NCBI GenBank assembly: GCA_016215705.1
Contig: JACRIR010000004.1
Span: 1-52,740, forward strand
DNA length: 52,740 nt
Origin: Candidatus Poribacteria bacterium
Lineage (GTDB): Bacteria > Abyssobacteria > SURF-5
Reading direction: 5' to 3'
In this document: piece by piece, positions 16,452-25,283 of the stretch
Layout of the letters: each line of letters begins with the position of its first letter
Position numbering within the stretch: position 1 is the first letter of the stretch
Notes under the pieces: model-generated
The model's database searches: none
Seen by the model: only the letters and a program-made list of their open reading frames with translations
What the model was told of the DNA's origin: nothing
Position numbers and translations under genes: made by a program

Positions 16452-17237
16452 ATGCCGAAAGGTCAATCGAAACCGGGGAAGAAAGCTTTGATGAAGGTCA
16501 CTGACGTCGGCCATTCTACGATGCTAATCGAATTAGCGGGCTTGAAGATTCTTACCGATCCTTGGTTTACCGACCCGATTTTGGGCATCGTCACGCATTC
16601 GCGCGAAATCGGAATGAGCATCGATGAGCTTCCCGAAATCGACCTGATTCTCATTTCCCACAGCCACTTCGACCACTGTGATATGAAAGCCCTCGCGAGA
16701 CTGAACAGGTCCGCAGTTGTGATCGTTCCGGAGAGCAAGACGGCGACGCGCATCAGAAGGCTGGGTTACTCGGATGTCTCTGTTCTCAGCCCCTGGGAGG
16801 CGAGGAAAGTCTCGACGCTGCGAGTGACGGCGCTGCCTGCCGACCACCTTGCGCCTGAATGCACGTATGTGATATCGGGAGACGAGCGGGCGCTATTCTT
16901 CGGCGGTGATACGCGATATATGAGAGACCTTCGCGAGATAGGGGAGAAGTTCGACATCACGGTGGCGCTGCTTCCAATGAACGGTCTCAGTTTCCCCTTT
17001 GTGGGCAAGTTGGTGATGGACCCTGCGGACGCGGCAGAGGCCGCGATTCAACTGAAAACTCGAACGGTCATTCCTATCCACTACAACATATCGCTCACAA
17101 TTCCTTTGCTGAGGCAGCTTTTCGAGAGGGGCGCTCCAGGCTCACCCAAGCAGCTTGCCGCTGAACTCAAGAAACGCAATAGGCATGTGAGAATGGTCGC
17201 ATTGAGTCCGGGCGAGAGTTGGGTCTGCGAGCAATAG
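16452..17237 (+). CDS. Metallo-beta-lactamase-fold hydrolase (UlaG/NAPE-PLD-like)
   Basis: This protein of about 261 residues has the metal site of the metallo-beta-lactamase superfamily: H70, H72, D74 and H75 in SHSHFDHCD, an ADHLAPE histidine, a GGDTRY aspartate and a late histidine in IPIHYNIS. The opening MKVTDVGHSTMLIELAGLKILTDPWF matches UlaG-like and NAPE-PLD-like enzymes. Its substrate cannot be told. I start at the ATG at 16452; the frame upstream to 16323 reads as low-complexity spacer sequence. It is convergent with the HD-GYP gene, only 10 bases apart. Confidence 0.8.
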   Translation: MPKGQSKPGKKALMKVTDVGHSTMLIELAGLKILTDPWFTDPILGIVTHSREIGMSIDELPEIDLILISHSHFDHCDMKALARLNRSAVVIVPESKTATRIRRLGYSDVSVLSPWEARKVSTLRVTALPADHLAPECTYVISGDERALFFGGDTRYMRDLREIGEKFDITVALLPMNGLSFPFVGKLVMDPADAAEAAIQLKTRTVIPIHYNISLTIPLLRQLFERGAPGSPKQLAAELKKRNRHVRMVALSPGESWVCEQ

Positions 17238-17247
17238 GAAGACAGGG

Positions 17248-18240
17248 TCACGCGCCAGTGCTTGAGCCCAGCAGAATGACGAATTCCCTGAAAAGCTCCT
17301 CATCCAGTTCTTTTGCCATTTCGTCGCGCATGATCTGGAGCGCCGGGAAGGAGTGTTCGGCCAGCTTGTAAGGGCGTTTTGTGGTGAGCGCATCGAATAT
17401 GTCTACGACAGCCGCCAACCGGGCGTACGGATGCACCGCGTCGCCCCTCAACCCTCGGGGGTAGCCAGAGCCGTCAATCTTCTCGTGGTGCCCAGCCACT
17501 ATCAGAAGGGAGTCTTCGTTGACATGCGGTGAGGTCCGAAGCAGCCTCACTCCGTTTTCCGGATGCTCCCTGACCACTTCCCACTCTCCCTTATTCAGAG
17601 GGCCTCGCTTGTTAAGAATCCGCTGGTCTATGAGGCTCTTGCCGATGTCGTGAACGATGAGGCCCGTGCCTATCGTGTTGATCTCCTCTCGGCTGTAACA
17701 TCCGAGCCTGTGCGCAAGCGCAATTCCGAAAACGGCGACGTTCACGGAATGTGTGTAGGTGTAGTAGTCGAACGACGTCGTAGCCATCAGGCCGAAGAAC
17801 GCTTGTGACTCATTCAGCAGATAGTTGACGAGGTTGGTGATGACATCCTTCGACCGTTTCACGTGTTCGCCCGACCGGGGGTTCTGTAGAAGGTCTTCCA
17901 CGAGTCCGGTTGCGCAGGTGTACGCTATTTTCGATTTCTCCTCCGTCGGCACGGATTCGTCCGCTATGATGGCATCAAGATTCTTCTCGAGGTATACCTG
18001 ATATTCCTTCTTTTCGGACACGTCGATATACAGAATTTCCGCGCCATGCTCATAGAGCGTCGTGCGGTTGCGCTCACTGAACGGTATGTTTCGCTTCCGA
18101 TACAATACATAGCGCTCGTTCCGATTACGTTGGGACCGCTTCATGTATATATCGAAATTAGTTATCGTGTTTACGCGAAGACTTTGAAGTAAGATGGGGC
18201 AGTAAGCTTTTCTTACGGTGGGATTCTCTTTGGTGGCCAT
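17248..18240 (-). CDS. HD-GYP domain protein (c-di-GMP phosphodiesterase-like)
   Basis: This protein of about 330 residues ends in an HD-GYP domain with HDIGK (H197), VREHPENG, GHHEKIDGSGYPRG and DIFDALTTKRPYK. The N-terminal 130 residues form a separate domain (CPILLQSLRVNTITNFDIYM, ILYIDVSEKKEYQVYLEKNL) that looks like the DUF3391-type sensor region often found before HD-GYP. It has no membrane segment and no receiver domain. The ATG at 18240 is a likely start; a TTG at 18267 is possible. A consensus-like promoter lies about 180 bases upstream. Confidence 0.9.
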   Translation of the reverse strand: MATKENPTVRKAYCPILLQSLRVNTITNFDIYMKRSQRNRNERYVLYRKRNIPFSERNRTTLYEHGAEILYIDVSEKKEYQVYLEKNLDAIIADESVPTEEKSKIAYTCATGLVEDLLQNPRSGEHVKRSKDVITNLVNYLLNESQAFFGLMATTSFDYYTYTHSVNVAVFGIALAHRLGCYSREEINTIGTGLIVHDIGKSLIDQRILNKRGPLNKGEWEVVREHPENGVRLLRTSPHVNEDSLLIVAGHHEKIDGSGYPRGLRGDAVHPYARLAAVVDIFDALTTKRPYKLAEHSFPALQIMRDEMAKELDEELFREFVILLGSSTGA

Positions 18241-18419
18241 GAACCGCGTCAAATCCGGGGTCCGCAAGGAACCCGCTCAATATTTATTCTCAAGCTCAAT
18301 GTATCCGGAAAACGTAGGAATAGACCAGCGCTTATCCACGCCAATCCGCTGCCGAGTGGCGCATTCTTCGATCCCTGTCTTGCCGATGAGAAACTCGCCA
18401 ACCGAATAAATTCAAGGAT

Positions 18420-18448
18420 ATTCTAGTAAAAACAACCCGCGCTGTCAA
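18420..18448 (-). promoter_or_regulatory. Sigma-70 promoter for the HD-GYP gene
   Basis: On the minus strand the bases read TTGACA, 17 bases, TAGAAT, one mismatch from the full consensus. The start site would be near 18412, giving a leader of about 170 bases. The promoter lies just beyond the stop of the upstream alcohol dehydrogenase, so the HD-GYP gene is probably expressed independently. Confidence 0.65.
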
Positions 18449-18482
18449 TCGCGGCAGCACGCCGCATGTATGGCATAAGCCT

Positions 18483-19487
18483 TCAATCCCTGAAGGAGAC
18501 AACGACCTTTATCTCCTGATCGGATCGTTGCAGTTTCTGAAACATGGCGGGCGCATCCTCGAGCGGTATCGTGCTCGTGATCATGCGCTCCGGCGCGCTT
18601 GAGTCACGTTCCAGCATTTCAACGGCATCCACGATGTCAGGGTCAACATACCCGAAGCCGGCTTGTACGTCTATCTCTTTCAGAATCCATAACATGGGAA
18701 TTGCAGTGACGGGCTGCATAAAGATACCGAAGAGCACCACCTGGCCGCCGCGCTTTACATATATGGTGGCCTCTTGCATCGTGTCTTCCTTGCCCGCACA
18801 CTCGAATACGATGTCCGGGCCGAGCCCGGTAATCTTCTGCAGTTCTGAAAGCATTTCACACGCGGTCGGGTCGAGAGTCTCATCGGCGCCGAACAGGATT
18901 GCCATCTCGCGCCTGATTCTTGATGGGTCTGAAGCGATCACCTTTGAGGCTCCCGCAAGCTTCGCGGCGCGAATAACAAAAAGCCCGATCGGGCCCACTC
19001 CCATTATGAGAACCGTGGCGCCCCGCTTGAAACGGCCCAATTTCCACGCATGAATAGCGTTTGCAAGCGGATTCCACAAGACGGCGCGTTCGGGCGCCAG
19101 GCTGTCGGGGAGGCGCATCAGCATGTCCGGTGTGGCGAGCATGTAGTCGGCGTAGCCGCCGCCCATTTCGCCTGCTTTTTCGTCGCAAAGATGCGTTTGC
19201 CCCATTCTGCAATAGGCGCATTTGCCGCAAATACGCCTTGTTTTGACGAGGACCTTGTCGCCTTCATGCCAACCGCCGGCGCCTCTGCCGATCTCGGCGA
19301 CCCTCCCGATAAGCTCGTGGCCCAGAATGCTCCCCGGCTCAGCCATTCCGTGTTTGACCATGCTCACATCAGAGCCGCAGATACCGCTAAGTTCCGCGCG
19401 AATCAGAATTTGTCCTGCCCCGGCCGTTGGCCTTGGCAAATCCTGTATCTCGAGCGTGTTTGCATCCTTGTAAATGAGCGCTTTCAT
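18483..19487 (-). CDS. Zinc-dependent alcohol dehydrogenase (MDR family)
   Basis: This 334-residue medium-chain dehydrogenase has the catalytic zinc ligands C37 (GICGSD) and H57-E58 (LGHEL), and four structural-zinc cysteines C87, C90, C93 and C101. The nucleotide-binding fold shows MGVGPIGLF. It resembles sorbitol/threonine dehydrogenase-type enzymes that use NAD(P). The ATG at 19487 lies nine bases after GGAGG; an in-frame extension to 19538 is not needed. No metabolic partners flank it, so its substrate is unknown. A second enzyme of the same family is found at 50,232. Confidence 0.88.
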   Translation of the reverse strand: MKALIYKDANTLEIQDLPRPTAGAGQILIRAELSGICGSDVSMVKHGMAEPGSILGHELIGRVAEIGRGAGGWHEGDKVLVKTRRICGKCAYCRMGQTHLCDEKAGEMGGGYADYMLATPDMLMRLPDSLAPERAVLWNPLANAIHAWKLGRFKRGATVLIMGVGPIGLFVIRAAKLAGASKVIASDPSRIRREMAILFGADETLDPTACEMLSELQKITGLGPDIVFECAGKEDTMQEATIYVKRGGQVVLFGIFMQPVTAIPMLWILKEIDVQAGFGYVDPDIVDAVEMLERDSSAPERMITSTIPLEDAPAMFQKLQRSDQEIKVVVSFRD

Positions 19488-19975
19488 CTCCTGGGTCCTC
19501 CGTGGAAGTTCTTGCGCATGATGCTCTTCATCAGGCATGACCGGCCTGGTTGGCAGAAGACACCCCGAACATATCCGCCCGACCGGCGCGGGAAACCTTT
19601 TACCATTAACACTGTGCAGAAGTCAAGGCTTTGTCCTTTCGAATGAGTGAACCAACTTGTCCTCATCGGCATGTTCATTGCGTCTCCTGCCCATCAGTCC
19701 CGAAATTTCAGTATTTTGCCTATTGACAGGAACCGGTTTGTATACTATAATTATATGTATTGCTGGTAAGTGAAACAAGGGCCCGGCATGGAACAGCGCC
19801 CTCGGCTGCGTTTGATGTACTGAACCTGAATCCGTCAGAACCTTATGCGAAACTATACCGGAGGCGGATATACTACTGTGCCGTGTCCTCCTGCTGTAAG
19901 CGCGCAGCAAGCACAGATGCAGTTTATACCGAACCAAATTATTCGGCTTTCGCAGTCCGGTCATATCGCTTCGGG
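19488..19975. other. Divergent intergenic region ahead of the gas vesicle locus
   Basis: These 488 bases separate the minus-strand alcohol dehydrogenase from the first plus-strand gene of the gas vesicle locus. They hold one excellent sigma-70 promoter and a leader of about 217 bases. A weak minus-strand TTGACT is present near 19,625 without a good -10. The open frame starting at TTG 19,760 runs into the next gene, but its first 72 codons look non-coding. Confidence 0.55.
19723..19751 (+). promoter_or_regulatory. Fully consensus sigma-70 promoter
   Basis: TTGACA at 19723-19728 and TATAAT at 19746-19751 are separated by exactly 17 bases, a perfect match at all positions. The start site should be near 19,758. 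It is well placed to drive the regulatory and chaperone block of the gas vesicle locus. Confidence 0.75.
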
Positions 19976-20617
19976 ATGAGAACGCTGCTCTATATTCCCA
20001 TTATTCACACCAGCGCCGACATGGGCTCGCTGGCTGACCCGGTTCGAAGAATCACCGTTGAAAGACTTGGGTGGAGAAGGTGGAAAAATAATGCCGAGGC
20101 AATTGATCAGTTGTGGCAACTGATTCGAGGGGAAATCGAGAATCTGGACCTGCCTTACTCAAAGGTGCGCCTCTATCAGGACGGACTCCCCGTTTGCGGG
20201 CGCGAGGTCGCCATCGTAGACGATTTGGCCAGGGCGGAAAGCCCTAATCACAAACTTCTCTTTTATCTGATGGGGCGGGGGGCAACCCTGATGGGAACAG
20301 AATCGCCCGATCTTCTGATGGAGGAGTATTCTCTGCTTCAAAGGGTCGTGGCCTCCCGGGGGTTGGCGGGCGCCGCCAGGATCGAACAACAGCAAAAAGC
20401 GTTACGACAAAGCTTGTTGGAGCGGCGGGACCGATTCATTGCGGCTCGAATCAATGAGACTCTCGGCGATGGGGAAACAGGGGTCATTTTTCTGGGTATG
20501 CTTCACTCGCCTCAGCGTTGGCTCGAGCCGGATATCAAGGTTCTCTATCCGGTTTCGACAATCGCCTCGCTCAACAAACAAGGGGCCCGCAAGCCCGAAG
20601 GGAAGAAGGCGCAATAG
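19976..20617 (+). CDS. Protein of unknown function at the head of the gas vesicle locus
   Basis: This 213-residue protein is predicted to be cytosolic. It opens with RTLLYIPIIHTSADMGSL and has a mixed alpha/beta look, with a long helical stretch near residues 120-165 and a late GVIFLGMLHSPQRWL segment. I do not recognise a family. The ATG at 19976 has no clear ribosome site, but it is the first codon from which the sequence looks like protein. Its stop codon overlaps the GTG of the NtrC-type regulator by one base (TAGTG), so the two are coupled. It might sense or modulate the regulator. Confidence 0.6.
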   Translation: MRTLLYIPIIHTSADMGSLADPVRRITVERLGWRRWKNNAEAIDQLWQLIRGEIENLDLPYSKVRLYQDGLPVCGREVAIVDDLARAESPNHKLLFYLMGRGATLMGTESPDLLMEEYSLLQRVVASRGLAGAARIEQQQKALRQSLLERRDRFIAARINETLGDGETGVIFLGMLHSPQRWLEPDIKVLYPVSTIASLNKQGARKPEGKKAQ

Positions 20618-22071
20618 TGGCACGTCCCAAGGTTCTGATAGTGGATGACCAGCAGGATATGCGCTGGACAATTCGGATGATTGTTGAGAAGGCGGAGATG
20701 GATGCCATGGAGGCAACCGACGGCGATACTGCCCTCCGGATGATCCGGTCCTCATCGCCTGACGTTGTTCTGCTGGATATCCGGATTCCCGGCATTGACG
20801 GCTATGAGGTGCTGCGCTGCGCAAAGGCGCTGAACAGTAGCCTGCCGATCATCATGATCACCGGATTCGGTGGCATTAGAGACGCCGTCCAAACGCTGAA
20901 GGCCGGCGCATGTGACTACCTGCACAAACCCTTCCAAAATGACGAGCTTGTTCTGACAATCCGCAGGGCGCTGAATGGAAACCGTCTCAAACGAGACGGC
21001 GGATATAATGGAGGCTGCAAAGAAGCGCATCTATCCCTTCACGAACAAATGGGCTACAGCGCCAGAATTCAGTCCCTGGCTTCAGAAGTGACACGCGTTG
21101 CTTCCACAGATTTTTCTGTCCTCATCGTCGGGGAAACCGGAGTGGGTAAGGAAGTCGTCGCCCAGGCGCTCCATGCCCAAAGTCGTCGACACTCCGGCAT
21201 GCTTGTTGCTATGGATTGCGGAGCAATCCCGGACACACTGATCGAAAGCGAACTGTTCGGCCACGAGAAGGGGGCATTCACAGGCGCCGACCGCGTAAAG
21301 CAGGGGAAGTTCGAGGTGGCCGCGGGTGGGACCCTGTTCTTCGACGAGATATCTAATCTCTCGCTGACGTTACAGACAAAATTGCTCCGAGTGCTACAGG
21401 AAAGGCAGTTTTATCGGGTCGGCGGCAACATGGCTATCAGGGCGGATGTCCGTATTGTGACAGCGACAAACCGAGACCTCTCCTCCCCGTCTGAGGAGTC
21501 CTCGTTCCGCAGCGACCTCTATTATCGCCTCGCTGAATACGTCATCCATGTTCCGCCCCTGCGTGACCGCAAGGAGGACATCACATTTCTCGCAAACCGC
21601 TTCTTGAAGATCACAAATCTCGAGATTGGCAAGCGTGTCAGCGAAATATCGGAACCAGCGATGGAATTGCTCGCAGGATATGATTGGCCGGGTAACGTTC
21701 GGGAGCTTCGAAACGTTGTGCGGCGGGCTGTATTATTGGCGAGCGATGTCATAGTCCCTCAGCATTTGGGTCCACTTAGACTGATGGGCACGAATGTCCT
21801 CCCATCGACACTATCGGTCGAATTCGTGAACACGGACAGAATGTCCTTCAAAGAAATCATGCGCCACAATGCCATGGACGTCGAAAGAGCTTTACTCCGC
21901 CGGGTGCTGGAACGCACTAAGGGGAACAAGGCTGAGGCCGCACGCATTCTCAAGATAGACTACAAGACCATTCATACAAGAATAAAGAAATATGCGATTT
22001 CGGTGAAGGGAGACAATCATGACAATGAGGAAAAGCAGTTCCGATGCCGGCAAGGGAGCGAGGTCCTCTGA
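20617..22071 (+). CDS. NtrC-family sigma-54-dependent response regulator
   Basis: This 484-residue activator has a receiver domain (phospho-acceptor D54 in VVLLDIRIPG), an AAA+ sigma-54 interaction domain (GETGVGKE Walker A, GAFTGA loop in HEKGAFTGADRVK, GTLFFDEI Walker B, R-finger region FRSDLYYRL) and a C-terminal Fis-type helix-turn-helix (NKAEAARILKIDYKTIHTRIKKY). The retained GAFTGA loop means it should activate sigma-54 RNA polymerase. A sigma-54 promoter precedes gvpA 9 kb downstream. The GTG at 20617 overlaps the previous stop by one base. The C-terminus overlaps the next gene by 53 bases. Confidence 0.93.
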   Translation: MARPKVLIVDDQQDMRWTIRMIVEKAEMDAMEATDGDTALRMIRSSSPDVVLLDIRIPGIDGYEVLRCAKALNSSLPIIMITGFGGIRDAVQTLKAGACDYLHKPFQNDELVLTIRRALNGNRLKRDGGYNGGCKEAHLSLHEQMGYSARIQSLASEVTRVASTDFSVLIVGETGVGKEVVAQALHAQSRRHSGMLVAMDCGAIPDTLIESELFGHEKGAFTGADRVKQGKFEVAAGGTLFFDEISNLSLTLQTKLLRVLQERQFYRVGGNMAIRADVRIVTATNRDLSSPSEESSFRSDLYYRLAEYVIHVPPLRDRKEDITFLANRFLKITNLEIGKRVSEISEPAMELLAGYDWPGNVRELRNVVRRAVLLASDVIVPQHLGPLRLMGTNVLPSTLSVEFVNTDRMSFKEIMRHNAMDVERALLRRVLERTKGNKAEAARILKIDYKTIHTRIKKYAISVKGDNHDNEEKQFRCRQGSEVL

Positions 22072-22552
22072 GGGTGGCATGGGGGGACTCTTCAAAGGTT
22101 TGTCCGATTTATTGGAGAAGCTGGGAGACCTTGCTGACAAAGGACAAGAACTGCAGAAAACGGGGGAATTCCGGAAGGCGGTTGGGGCGAACGACATCAA
22201 AGGTGTCTATGGCTTCAGTGTCAAAGTGGGCCTTGGCGGCGAAGGAGTGAAGGTTGAACCCTTTGGCAATATCCACAAGGACGAAGCTTCCGGTGAGACC
22301 ATCGTGCAAGAAGTGCGTGAGCCGATAGTTGACGTTTTCGAGGAAAAAACACATGTGCTGGTCGTGGCCGAGATGCCCGGCATAGGTACTGATAACCTCC
22401 AGTTGGACCTGAAGGACGATATATTGACCATCTCGGCAAATAGGGAAGATCGGAAATATCGCAAAGAAGTGCTGCTTCCCGGAACCTTCACCCGCGACAA
22501 AATGACGGTCGCTTGTCATAACGGCGTCGTAGAGATCAGATTACGCAAGTAG
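22019..22552 (+). CDS. gvpH: GvpH-like Hsp20 / alpha-crystallin protein
   Basis: This 177-residue protein has a glycine-rich N-terminal part with an amphipathic helix (LFKGLSDLLEKLGDLADKGQEL) and a C-terminal alpha-crystallin domain (REPIVDVFEEKTHVLVVAEMPGI through DKMTVACHNGVVEIRLRK). This layout is that of GvpH, the small heat-shock protein of gas vesicle loci. It would keep vesicle proteins soluble during assembly. AAGGGAGACAATC precedes the ATG, which lies inside the 3' end of the regulator gene, so translation is likely to be coupled. The CDC48-type ATPase follows 11 bases later. Confidence 0.85.
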   Translation: MTMRKSSSDAGKGARSSEGGMGGLFKGLSDLLEKLGDLADKGQELQKTGEFRKAVGANDIKGVYGFSVKVGLGGEGVKVEPFGNIHKDEASGETIVQEVREPIVDVFEEKTHVLVVAEMPGIGTDNLQLDLKDDILTISANREDRKYRKEVLLPGTFTRDKMTVACHNGVVEIRLRK

Positions 22553-22563
22553 GGGGTTAAGAA

Positions 22564-24708
22564 ATGGCCACGAGCGACGGCGCAACGCTCAAGCTCAGGG
22601 TGACGGAAGCCCTCAGCAAAGACGTGGGGCGGGCATTCGTCCGGATGGACCCGCAGGACCTTGAGAAATTGCATGCGCAAATCGGCGACATAGTGGAAGT
22701 CAGCGGCAAGCGACAGACGGTTGGAAAGGCGATGCCTGCGTACAAGGAGCAGCGAGGTCAGTCCCGGATCCAAATGGACGGGCTCGCGCGGGAGAATGCC
22801 GGCGTCGGCCTGGACGAACACGTGCGGGTTCGAAAGGCCGAGACGCGGAACGCCACTCGCGTCCAGCTTGCTCCCACAACCGTAACTCCGGGAAACCGGG
22901 ACCTGAAATACATTGGGGCGCTTCTCGACGGCTTGCCTGTCGTTGAGGGTGACCGGATTCGGGCTGCGCTGTTCGGCAGCCGATGGGCCGATTTTGTCGT
23001 TGAAAGCGCCACGCCCAAGGGGACGGTGCTCATTACTCCTTCGACACAACTCGTCATAGGCAAGGCAGCCGAAGAAGCCAGGACGGGAACGATTTCTTAT
23101 GAAGATGTCGGGGGACTCAAACCTCAACTCCAACGTATACGCGAGATGATCGAACTGCCTCTTCGGTACCCAGCCGTATTCCAGCGCCTCGGCATCGACG
23201 CCCCTAAGGGAGTTCTTCTTTATGGCCCTCCCGGTTGTGGCAAAACGCTTATTGCCCGCGCCATTGCGCACGAAACGGAAGCCGACTTCTTCTCGGTCAG
23301 TGGTCCCGAAATTATTCACAAATTCTACGGCGAAAGCGAAGCGCATCTCCGGAAGATTTTCGAGGAAGCCGCCCGCAAAGGGCCAAGTATTATTTTTCTC
23401 GACGAGATCGACGCCATTGCTCCTCAGAGAGAGAAAGTCGTTGGGGACGTGGAGAAAAGAGTGGTCGCCACCCTCCTGGCGCTGATGGACGGTCTTAATA
23501 AACGGCAAAACGTAATTGTCATTGCTGCAACAAACATACCTCAAATGCTCGACCCTGCGTTGCGCCGCCCCGGCCGGTTCGACCGCGAAATATCTATTCC
23601 GATACCCGATCGAAATGGACGTCGGCAAATATTGGAGATTCACAGCCGTGGGATGCCGCTGGCCGACGATATTCGACTTGATCATCTCGCCGAGATCACG
23701 CACGGCTTTGTTGGAGCCGACTTGGAGGCGTTGTGCCGCGAAGCGGCCATGATCCGCCTGCGTCACATCATCCCCGACATTGATTTTGCCATGACCAGTA
23801 TTCCCTATGATCTGTTGGCGAAGCTTGAAGTGAAGATGGAGGACTTTCTTGAAGCTTTGCGCGAAGTCGAGCCGTCAGCGATAAGGGAGGTATTTGTCGA
23901 AGTCCCGGATGTACGCTGGCAACACCTTGGCGGTCTTAGCGAGGTAAAGGCCCGGCTGATCGAGGCTGTCCAGTGGCCACTAAAATATCCGCAACTTTTC
24001 GAGAGCGCGGGGATCAAGCCTCCAAAGGGCATCCTTCTATCGGGACCACCGGGATGTGGCAAAACCATGCTGGCCAAAGCCCTTGCCACTGAGAGCGCTG
24101 TGAATTTTATTTCAGTAAAGGGCCCCTCGCTTCTCTCCAAATGGGTGGGGGAGTCGGAGAAAGGGGTACGCGAGGTTTTCCATAAAGCCAGGCAGGCGGC
24201 GCCGTGCATTGTTTTCTTCGACGAAATCGACTCTTTGATTCCTGCCCGTGGCGGTCTCTCCTCGGATTCACACGTCTCCGAGCGGGTCCTCAGCCAGTTT
24301 CTGGCCGAACTCGACGGCATCGAGGAACTCAAGGGAGTTCTGGTGCTAGGCGCCACCAATCGAGCAGATTTGCTGGACTATGCCGTCCTCCGGCCGGGAC
24401 GCTTTGACGAGGTTGTGGAGATTCCCCTGCCTGACGAAAAAGAGCGTTGCGAGATATTTGAGGTGCATTTGCGTGGCAAACCGTTAGACGCGGAGGTCGA
24501 CGCAAAACAGTTGGCAGCCATGACCGATGGACTCAGCGGCGCAGATATTTTCGGCATTTGCCATAAGGCCGCATTGGAGGCCGTGCGAAGGGCCGTGGCA
24601 AAAATCGGCGACAGCGGAAAGAACCAGGAAAACATCGGCGTGCTTATTACAAAGGATGACCTGCTCCAGGCCGCGACGCGAGAGGCGAGGACAACAACGA
24701 ATCGCTGA
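22564..24708 (+). CDS. CDC48/VAT-type double AAA+ ATPase
   Basis: This 714-residue protein has the three-part layout of CDC48/p97: an N-domain (LKLRVTEALSKDVGRAFVRMDP, double-psi barrel-like), then two AAA+ modules with Walker A lysines at K227 and K500 (both GPPGCGKT), Walker B IIFLDEIDAI and IVFFDEIDSL, and arginine-finger regions. It is an unfoldase or segregase common in archaea and eukaryotes and sporadic in bacteria. Its position between two Hsp20 genes inside the gas vesicle locus suggests it helps assemble or remodel vesicle proteins, which is an inference. GGGGGTTAAGAA precedes the ATG. Confidence 0.93.
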   Translation: MATSDGATLKLRVTEALSKDVGRAFVRMDPQDLEKLHAQIGDIVEVSGKRQTVGKAMPAYKEQRGQSRIQMDGLARENAGVGLDEHVRVRKAETRNATRVQLAPTTVTPGNRDLKYIGALLDGLPVVEGDRIRAALFGSRWADFVVESATPKGTVLITPSTQLVIGKAAEEARTGTISYEDVGGLKPQLQRIREMIELPLRYPAVFQRLGIDAPKGVLLYGPPGCGKTLIARAIAHETEADFFSVSGPEIIHKFYGESEAHLRKIFEEAARKGPSIIFLDEIDAIAPQREKVVGDVEKRVVATLLALMDGLNKRQNVIVIAATNIPQMLDPALRRPGRFDREISIPIPDRNGRRQILEIHSRGMPLADDIRLDHLAEITHGFVGADLEALCREAAMIRLRHIIPDIDFAMTSIPYDLLAKLEVKMEDFLEALREVEPSAIREVFVEVPDVRWQHLGGLSEVKARLIEAVQWPLKYPQLFESAGIKPPKGILLSGPPGCGKTMLAKALATESAVNFISVKGPSLLSKWVGESEKGVREVFHKARQAAPCIVFFDEIDSLIPARGGLSSDSHVSERVLSQFLAELDGIEELKGVLVLGATNRADLLDYAVLRPGRFDEVVEIPLPDEKERCEIFEVHLRGKPLDAEVDAKQLAAMTDGLSGADIFGICHKAALEAVRRAVAKIGDSGKNQENIGVLITKDDLLQAATREARTTTNR

Positions 24709-24740
24709 CCAAACAAGAGTTTTCCTGCGGGTTTCTGAAT

Positions 24741-25283
24741 ATGCCGAGATCTATTCCTCCAAAGACTATGTCGAACGTGCGCCGGCAAGCGCGCAGCCGT
24801 GACCGTTCCAGGTCGCGGCCTGGCGGCGGCCTGTATCTGAAACTCGGTGGATGTGGTTCACAGGTTTCCCGACATCGGCCTCCCACCGAGACGAAATTCA
24901 GCGCTTCGGTTTTCCGGAAGCCCCGCAGTTGGCGATTCCAAATAAAGCCGCTGTTCAAGAGGATAAGAGGACTGGGGATCGATGTCTTTCATGAGGCCGA
25001 GGAAGTGCTCATCGTCATCGACCTAGGAGGGTTCCGCCGCGGCGATGTTTCGTTGAGTATGACTCCGGAGAAATACTCGGTATATGCGAGACAAGGCGAT
25101 GAGGAGTTTAGGGAAGAAATCGTTTTGCCGCCCGACGTGGATGTCGAGCGGTCCGTGGAGAACCTGAGAAACGGAGTCCTCGAGATTCTGCTCCCAAGGA
25201 AAAAGGGAGATACACAGGAGGTGAAATCTCATGAAGACCTGCCAGCAAGGAAGAAGCCAGACAATACTAATCGTAGAAGATGA
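24741..25283 (+). CDS. Second Hsp20-like protein with a basic N-terminus
   Basis: This 180-residue protein has an arginine-rich N-terminal region and a C-terminal alpha-crystallin-type domain (LGIDVFHEAEEVLIVIDLGGFRRGDVSLSM to VENLRNGVLEILLPRKKG). The core resembles GvpH but the N-terminal region is unrelated. The start is uncertain because neither ATG at 24741 nor 24768 has a strong ribosome site. Its 3' end overlaps the receiver gene by 53 bases, an arrangement also seen for the regulator and gvpH. It probably works with the CDC48-type ATPase as a chaperone pair. Confidence 0.75.
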   Translation: MPRSIPPKTMSNVRRQARSRDRSRSRPGGGLYLKLGGCGSQVSRHRPPTETKFSASVFRKPRSWRFQIKPLFKRIRGLGIDVFHEAEEVLIVIDLGGFRRGDVSLSMTPEKYSVYARQGDEEFREEIVLPPDVDVERSVENLRNGVLEILLPRKKGDTQEVKSHEDLPARKKPDNTNRRR

